Shown in pieces: positions 60,299 through 64,000 of a stretch of DNA of 64,000 nt. A program made the translations under genes and the position numbers. The number at the start of each line of letters is the position of its first letter. The first letter of the stretch is position 1. Origin of the DNA: JBHJHP01 sp042219825 (GTDB taxonomy: Bacteria > Bacteroidota > Bacteroidia > Bacteroidales > UBA5342); the NCBI RefSeq assembly GCF_042219825.1, contig NZ_JBHJHQ010000001.1, positions 186,001 to 250,000 of the forward strand, written 5' to 3'. The notes under the pieces are model-generated. The model did not search any database and was not told the origin of the DNA. It was given only the letters and a program-made list of their open reading frames with translations.

Positions 60299-60559
60299 GT
60301 TTTGTTTGTAACAAAATTATTAAGTAAAAAAATAGTTAATGAAGTGTGTAAATATCTTAATATTAGTATTTTGAAACTGGCTATTTGGAATTAGTTAAAA
60401 TAATATAGCAACAATTTGACATTATCTTAACTTGATCCTGATAAAAACAATAAAGTGTTTGACTTTGGGTTAAACACTAATAAATGAATTATTTATGAAA
60501 CCTAAAAAGAGAAAAATTCCTCACTATTAGAGTGAAAAAATACAGAATAGTAAAAAAAA

Positions 60560-62017
60560 TCAGGATTTAGGGATCTTTTTAAGTATTTCAGTAAGATACA
60601 ACCAGAATTTATTAACACTTTCAATATGAATGCGTTCATCGGGAGAGTGAGCGCCTTTTATGGTAGGTCCGAATGATACCATATCCAGATAGGGATATTT
60701 TTCAAGGAACAGCCCGCATTCCAGCCCGGCGTGAATTGCTTTAACGTCCGGTTTGGTGTTGAATGTATTAATATAGGTTTCTTCGGAAATATTTAAAATC
60801 GGCGAATTAAGATTCGGTTTCCAACCCGGATAACCATCGGAATGTTTTACGGTTGCTCCGGCAAGGCTGAATACACTTCTCAACATTTGTGATGCTCCCT
60901 TTCTGGCTGCCTCAACTGAGCTTCTCTGACTGGTAACAATTTCAATGTGGGTATCGTCCTTCATCTTAACAGAAGCAAGATTGGTGGAAGTTTCAACTAA
61001 TCCTGGAATCGTCTTGCTCATGCCCAACACGCCGTGAGGACATGCATAAATGACATTCATAAGTTTGTTCTGTGCATCCCTGTCAAGAATATACTCAGGT
61101 TTGCCGGTTTCAAGGATTTCCATTTTAAAATCCGGTTCTGTTGCTTCAAATACCGATTTAATTTCGCTAATGTAAACCGGTAATTTCTTCTGCATCAGTT
61201 CAGTTTTATCTTTATGAACCAGAATAACTGCCTGCGCTTCTCTGGCAATCGCATTGCGGAGGTTCCCACCGTTAAAAGAGGATAGTTTAATACCAAATTC
61301 TTTGTTGCATTCCCAAAGGAATCGGTTCAGAATTTTATTCGCATTTGCCAATTCCTTATTGATGTCATCGCCTGAATGCCCGCCTTTTAAACCTTTAACT
61401 GTCACTGTATACGGTTGCATGTTTTGAGGAACTTCTTCTTTCAGAAATTCCATCAGTGCCAGCGTATCAATTCCACCGGCACATCCCATGTATAATTCTC
61501 CTTCGTCTTCACTGTCAAGGTTCAGCAGAATCTCTCCGGTCATAAAATCTTTTTCCAGGGCAAATGCGCCTGATAAACCTGTTTCCTCGTCAGTTGTGAA
61601 CAAGCATTCAATAGGTCCGTGTACTAAATCATCAGCTGCTAAAATTGCAAGCTGCGCCGCAACACCAATGCCATCATCTGCGCCAAGTGTTGTTCCTTTT
61701 GCTTTGACCCAATCTCCATCAATAAAAGGCTGAATCGGATCTTTATCGAAATCGTGAACTGTATCGCTGTTTTTTTCGCATACCATATCTACATGCGACT
61801 GTAAAATAACAGTTTTCAGGTTTTCGAAACCTGCTGTGGCAGGCTTACTTATAAGCACATTCCCGGCTTTGTCCGTGCGTGTGTTTAAACCATGTGATTT
61901 ACCAAATTCAACGAGATAAGCAATAATTTTTTCTTCCTTTTTTGAAGGCCTTGGAATTTGGCAGATTTCATTGAAATAGTGCCAGATAACTGTGGGGTTT
62001 AAATCTGTTATTTTCAT
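60560..62017 (-). CDS. pepD: Cytosolic beta-alanyl/aminoacyl-histidine dipeptidase (M20)
   Basis: 485 residues of the M20/PepD type. Zinc-site wording: LQSHVDMVCEKN (His, Asp), GTTLGADDGIGVA (bridging Asp), FTTDEETGLSGAF (catalytic Glu pair), LDSEDEGELYMG and, near the end, HAGLECGLF. Hydrolyses unspecific dipeptides, including Xaa-His. Length and motif order fit. No signal peptide. Followed by the rlmD gene 30 bases upstream on the same strand. Confidence 0.95.
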   Translation of the reverse strand: MKITDLNPTVIWHYFNEICQIPRPSKKEEKIIAYLVEFGKSHGLNTRTDKAGNVLISKPATAGFENLKTVILQSHVDMVCEKNSDTVHDFDKDPIQPFIDGDWVKAKGTTLGADDGIGVAAQLAILAADDLVHGPIECLFTTDEETGLSGAFALEKDFMTGEILLNLDSEDEGELYMGCAGGIDTLALMEFLKEEVPQNMQPYTVTVKGLKGGHSGDDINKELANANKILNRFLWECNKEFGIKLSSFNGGNLRNAIAREAQAVILVHKDKTELMQKKLPVYISEIKSVFEATEPDFKMEILETGKPEYILDRDAQNKLMNVIYACPHGVLGMSKTIPGLVETSTNLASVKMKDDTHIEIVTSQRSSVEAARKGASQMLRSVFSLAGATVKHSDGYPGWKPNLNSPILNISEETYINTFNTKPDVKAIHAGLECGLFLEKYPYLDMVSFGPTIKGAHSPDERIHIESVNKFWLYLTEILKKIPKS

Positions 62018-62047
62018 TGCAGTGTGTTTATCACATGTTAAAACCCT

Positions 62048-63460
62048 TTAAGGGTTAATTAGTTCAAGCTGAACGACATTCTCTACATGGGCTGTGTGAG
62101 GGAACATGTCGACCGGTTGTACTTTTATTACGTTATACATATCTGATATCATTTCCAGATCACGCGCCTGCGTGGTTGGATTACAACTCACATACACAAT
62201 ACGTTTCGGCTTTGAATTCATAATGGTCTGAACCACATCGGGATGCATGCCGGCACGGGGAGGGTCCGTAATAATTACATCAGGCTGGCCGTGACTGGCT
62301 ATGAATTCATCATTCAGGATGTCTTTCATATCGCCTGCGAAAAAGGAGGTGTTAGTTATTCCGTTCAGTTCTGAATTTTGTTTTGCATCGATAATAGCAT
62401 CTTCTACATATTCAACTCCAATGACCTTTTTGGCGTTAGCTGCTACAAAATTGGCGATGGTTCCTGTTCCGGTATAGAGATCGTAAACTGTTTCGTTTCC
62501 GGTAAGTTCTGCATATTCACGTGTAACACTGTATAACGTATAAGCCTGTTTACTGTTGGTCTGATAAAAGGATTTTGGACTGATCTTAAATTGAAGGTTT
62601 TCCATGGTTTCCATGATATGATCCTTCCCAGAATATGTTTTAATATCCAGATCACTGATTACAGGATTTCCTTTGCTGTTAATGCAGTACGTTAGCGAAG
62701 TAATTTCAGGGAAAGTGTTTTTCAGGTATTCCATGACTTCTGCAATTTCATTTTTCCGGTTCTCATTGAATACTACTATAATCATGATCTCTCCGGTTGA
62801 GGATGTCCGGACCCATAACGTTCTTAAAAAACCGGTTTGTTCTTTCAGATCAAAAAATGAATACCCTTTTTTTACGGCAAATTTCTTTAGCCCATTCCGG
62901 ATTGCATTGCTTGGTTCAGCCTGCAAATGGCAGGTATGAAGATCAAGAACTTTGTCAAATCGTCCCGGAACATAAAAACCTGCAGCTCGCCAGTCTTCGA
63001 TTTCATGACCTTCCTGAAGTTCCTCGGCAGTTACCCAACGGTTATTGCAAAAGGTATATTCCATTTTGTTCCGGTAATAGTAGATATCTTCTGATCCCAT
63101 GATTGGCTTTACTTCAGGAATATCCAGATGCCCTATCCTGATAAGGGAATCTTTAACATGTCTGGTTTTATAACGAAGTTGTTCTTCGTAAGGCAGGTTT
63201 TGCCATTTACAACCGCCACAAACGCCAAAATGCTCACATCTGGGTTCAGCCCTGACCGCTGACTTTTTGTGGATAGCCGTGACAAAACCTTCCATGTATT
63301 TTTTTCGTTTTTTGTTGACCTGTATGTCAACCACGTCGCCGGGAACAACGTTTTTGGTAAATACTACCATGTTGTCAACCCTTGCCAGGGCTTTTCCTTC
63401 GGTTCCAACATCTGTAATTTCGATGTTCTCAAGCAAAGGATGATTCTTTTTTCTTCCCAT
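62048..63460 (-). CDS. rlmD: 23S rRNA (uracil-5-)-methyltransferase RlmD/RumA type
   Basis: 470 residues: TRAM domain at the N-terminus (about 12-70, EIT...VVFTKNVVPGDVVDIQV), iron-sulfur Cys set CEHFGVCGGCKWQNLPYEEQ, methyltransferase domain with VYDLYTGTGTIANFVA (SAM), ITDPPRAGMHPDVV and the nucleophile region VYVSCNPTTQARDL. Methylates a 23S rRNA uridine. Likely co-transcribed with pepD (30 bases apart). Confidence 0.93.
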   Translation of the reverse strand: MGRKKNHPLLENIEITDVGTEGKALARVDNMVVFTKNVVPGDVVDIQVNKKRKKYMEGFVTAIHKKSAVRAEPRCEHFGVCGGCKWQNLPYEEQLRYKTRHVKDSLIRIGHLDIPEVKPIMGSEDIYYYRNKMEYTFCNNRWVTAEELQEGHEIEDWRAAGFYVPGRFDKVLDLHTCHLQAEPSNAIRNGLKKFAVKKGYSFFDLKEQTGFLRTLWVRTSSTGEIMIIVVFNENRKNEIAEVMEYLKNTFPEITSLTYCINSKGNPVISDLDIKTYSGKDHIMETMENLQFKISPKSFYQTNSKQAYTLYSVTREYAELTGNETVYDLYTGTGTIANFVAANAKKVIGVEYVEDAIIDAKQNSELNGITNTSFFAGDMKDILNDEFIASHGQPDVIITDPPRAGMHPDVVQTIMNSKPKRIVYVSCNPTTQARDLEMISDMYNVIKVQPVDMFPHTAHVENVVQLELINP

Positions 63461-63499
63461 TCCGGAGTGTTGTTAATATTTTTGGTTTGTAACCAGACT

Positions 63500-63530
63500 A
63501 AAAAAGGAGTTTTATGATAAAACCCCTTTC
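63500..63530 (-). terminator. Terminator of carA
   Basis: AAAGGAGTTTT (63503-63513) pairs with AAAACCCCTTT (63519-63529), one A-C mismatch, followed on the minus strand by T's. It lies just after the carA stop (63569). Confidence 0.7.
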
Positions 63531-63568
63531 AGATCATTCTCTTAGCGAATGATGGTATTGTAAGAAGA

Positions 63569-64000
63569 TTACTTTTTATTGTTTTTGTAATCTACGATCT
63601 TGTCAATAAATACATCGAATAAAAATTCTGTATCTGTAGGACCACTTGATGCTTCGGGGTGGAACTGAGTGGAAAAGAATGGTTTGCTTTTGTGTTTGAT
63701 GCCTTCGTTTGTATCGTCGTTTACGTTTACAAAAGAAGGTTCCCAGTCTTTTTTAAGCGATTCTGTATCCAGCACATATCCGTGGTTTTGTGATGTGATG
63801 TAGCAGCGGTTTGTTCCGAGTTCCCTAACCGGCTGATTATGGCTGCGGTGACCATATTTAAGTTTGTGCGTTCCTCCGCCTGCAGCCAGCCCCATCAACT
63901 GATTGCCTAAGCAAATACCGAAGATTGGTTTGTCATCATCCAACGCTTTACGGATATTTTGTACCGTAGCTTCACATACTTCAGGGTCACCAGGACCGTT
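63569..64000 (-). CDS. carA: Carbamoyl-phosphate synthase small subunit, 3' end only
   Basis: The last 144 codons; the 5' part lies beyond the window. Visible class I glutaminase features: NGPGDPEVC at the cut edge, nucleophile Cys in IFGICLGNQLMGLAAGG, the CarA segment HNQPVRELGTNRCYITSQNHGY, and the catalytic His/Glu in STQFHPEASSGPTDTEFLF. It supplies ammonia for carbamoyl phosphate in pyrimidine and arginine synthesis. Confidence 0.96.
   Translation of the reverse strand, partial: NGPGDPEVCEATVQNIRKALDDDKPIFGICLGNQLMGLAAGGGTHKLKYGHRSHNQPVRELGTNRCYITSQNHGYVLDTESLKKDWEPSFVNVNDDTNEGIKHKSKPFFSTQFHPEASSGPTDTEFLFDVFIDKIVDYKNNKK

Noticed and set aside
1..64000. CRISPR array, rRNA operon, insertion sequence with terminal repeats, or plasmid/phage origin
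   Set aside because: No regular repeat-spacer pattern, no rRNA sequence, and no transposase other than the RAYT; no phage structural genes seen.

Overview
The window looks like a chromosomal segment from a Bacteroidota bacterium, probably a free-living, sugar-degrading, facultatively or strictly anaerobic member. The evidence is a type IX secretion (T9SS) C-terminal sorting domain on a pectate-lyase-like protein, two TonB-dependent receptors with carboxypeptidase-regulatory-like N-termini, a tricorn-type protease, DUF1599 and BT_3928-type genes just before tpiA, a PadR/PspC pair, System II cytochrome c maturation as a single ResB-CcsA fusion, and menaquinone genes. All calls come from reading the sequence; no database search was run.

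Layout. 1-7 kb: a truncated tricorn protease gene, a small outer-membrane protein and a large secreted T9SS pectate-lyase-like protein. 7.0-7.6 kb: a REP-associated (RAYT/Y1) transposase gene that carries a REP-like palindrome inside its own coding sequence. 8.1-12.3 kb: an AT-rich accessory island of five poorly known genes (NYN nuclease, two membrane proteins, an unknown helical protein, a PLD-like protein) ending at a tRNA-Gln(CTG). 12.5-33.6 kb: mostly housekeeping and envelope genes (trehalose synthase/maltokinase fusion, TonB receptors, glycerophosphodiesterase, NAD synthetase, TlpA-like protein, PadR/PspC, tpiA).

34-50.7 kb is the most distinctive region. It holds an apparent operon of a substrate-binding-protein/GcvH-like fusion, a Tat-exported HmcB/HybA-like ferredoxin, an NrfD/HmcC-like quinone-interacting membrane protein, a second GcvH-like protein, a c-heme-bearing sensor kinase, a sigma-54 activator and an archaemetzincin. 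A candidate -24/-12 promoter with an upstream inverted repeat precedes it. Next come the ResB-CcsA fusion, a Crp/Fnr regulator, a perfect FNR-type box, and a set of c-type cytochromes (6-heme lipoprotein, 1-heme lipoprotein, beta-barrel, 1-heme, membrane-anchored 7-heme, cytochrome b) that could carry electrons across the envelope.

50.7-60.3 kb: menB, menD, a hybrid-looking sensor kinase with a substrate-binding-type sensor domain, a DsbD-like thiol exporter (which would supply reductant for cytochrome maturation), an Rrf2 regulator, two YceI-like proteins around a porin-like protein, and a 68-bp tandem duplication at one YceI start. 60.5-64 kb: pepD, rlmD and a truncated carA. Taken together, the quinone, thiol-exchange, heme-ligation and cytochrome genes suggest an anaerobic respiratory locus whose terminal acceptor cannot be read from the sequence.
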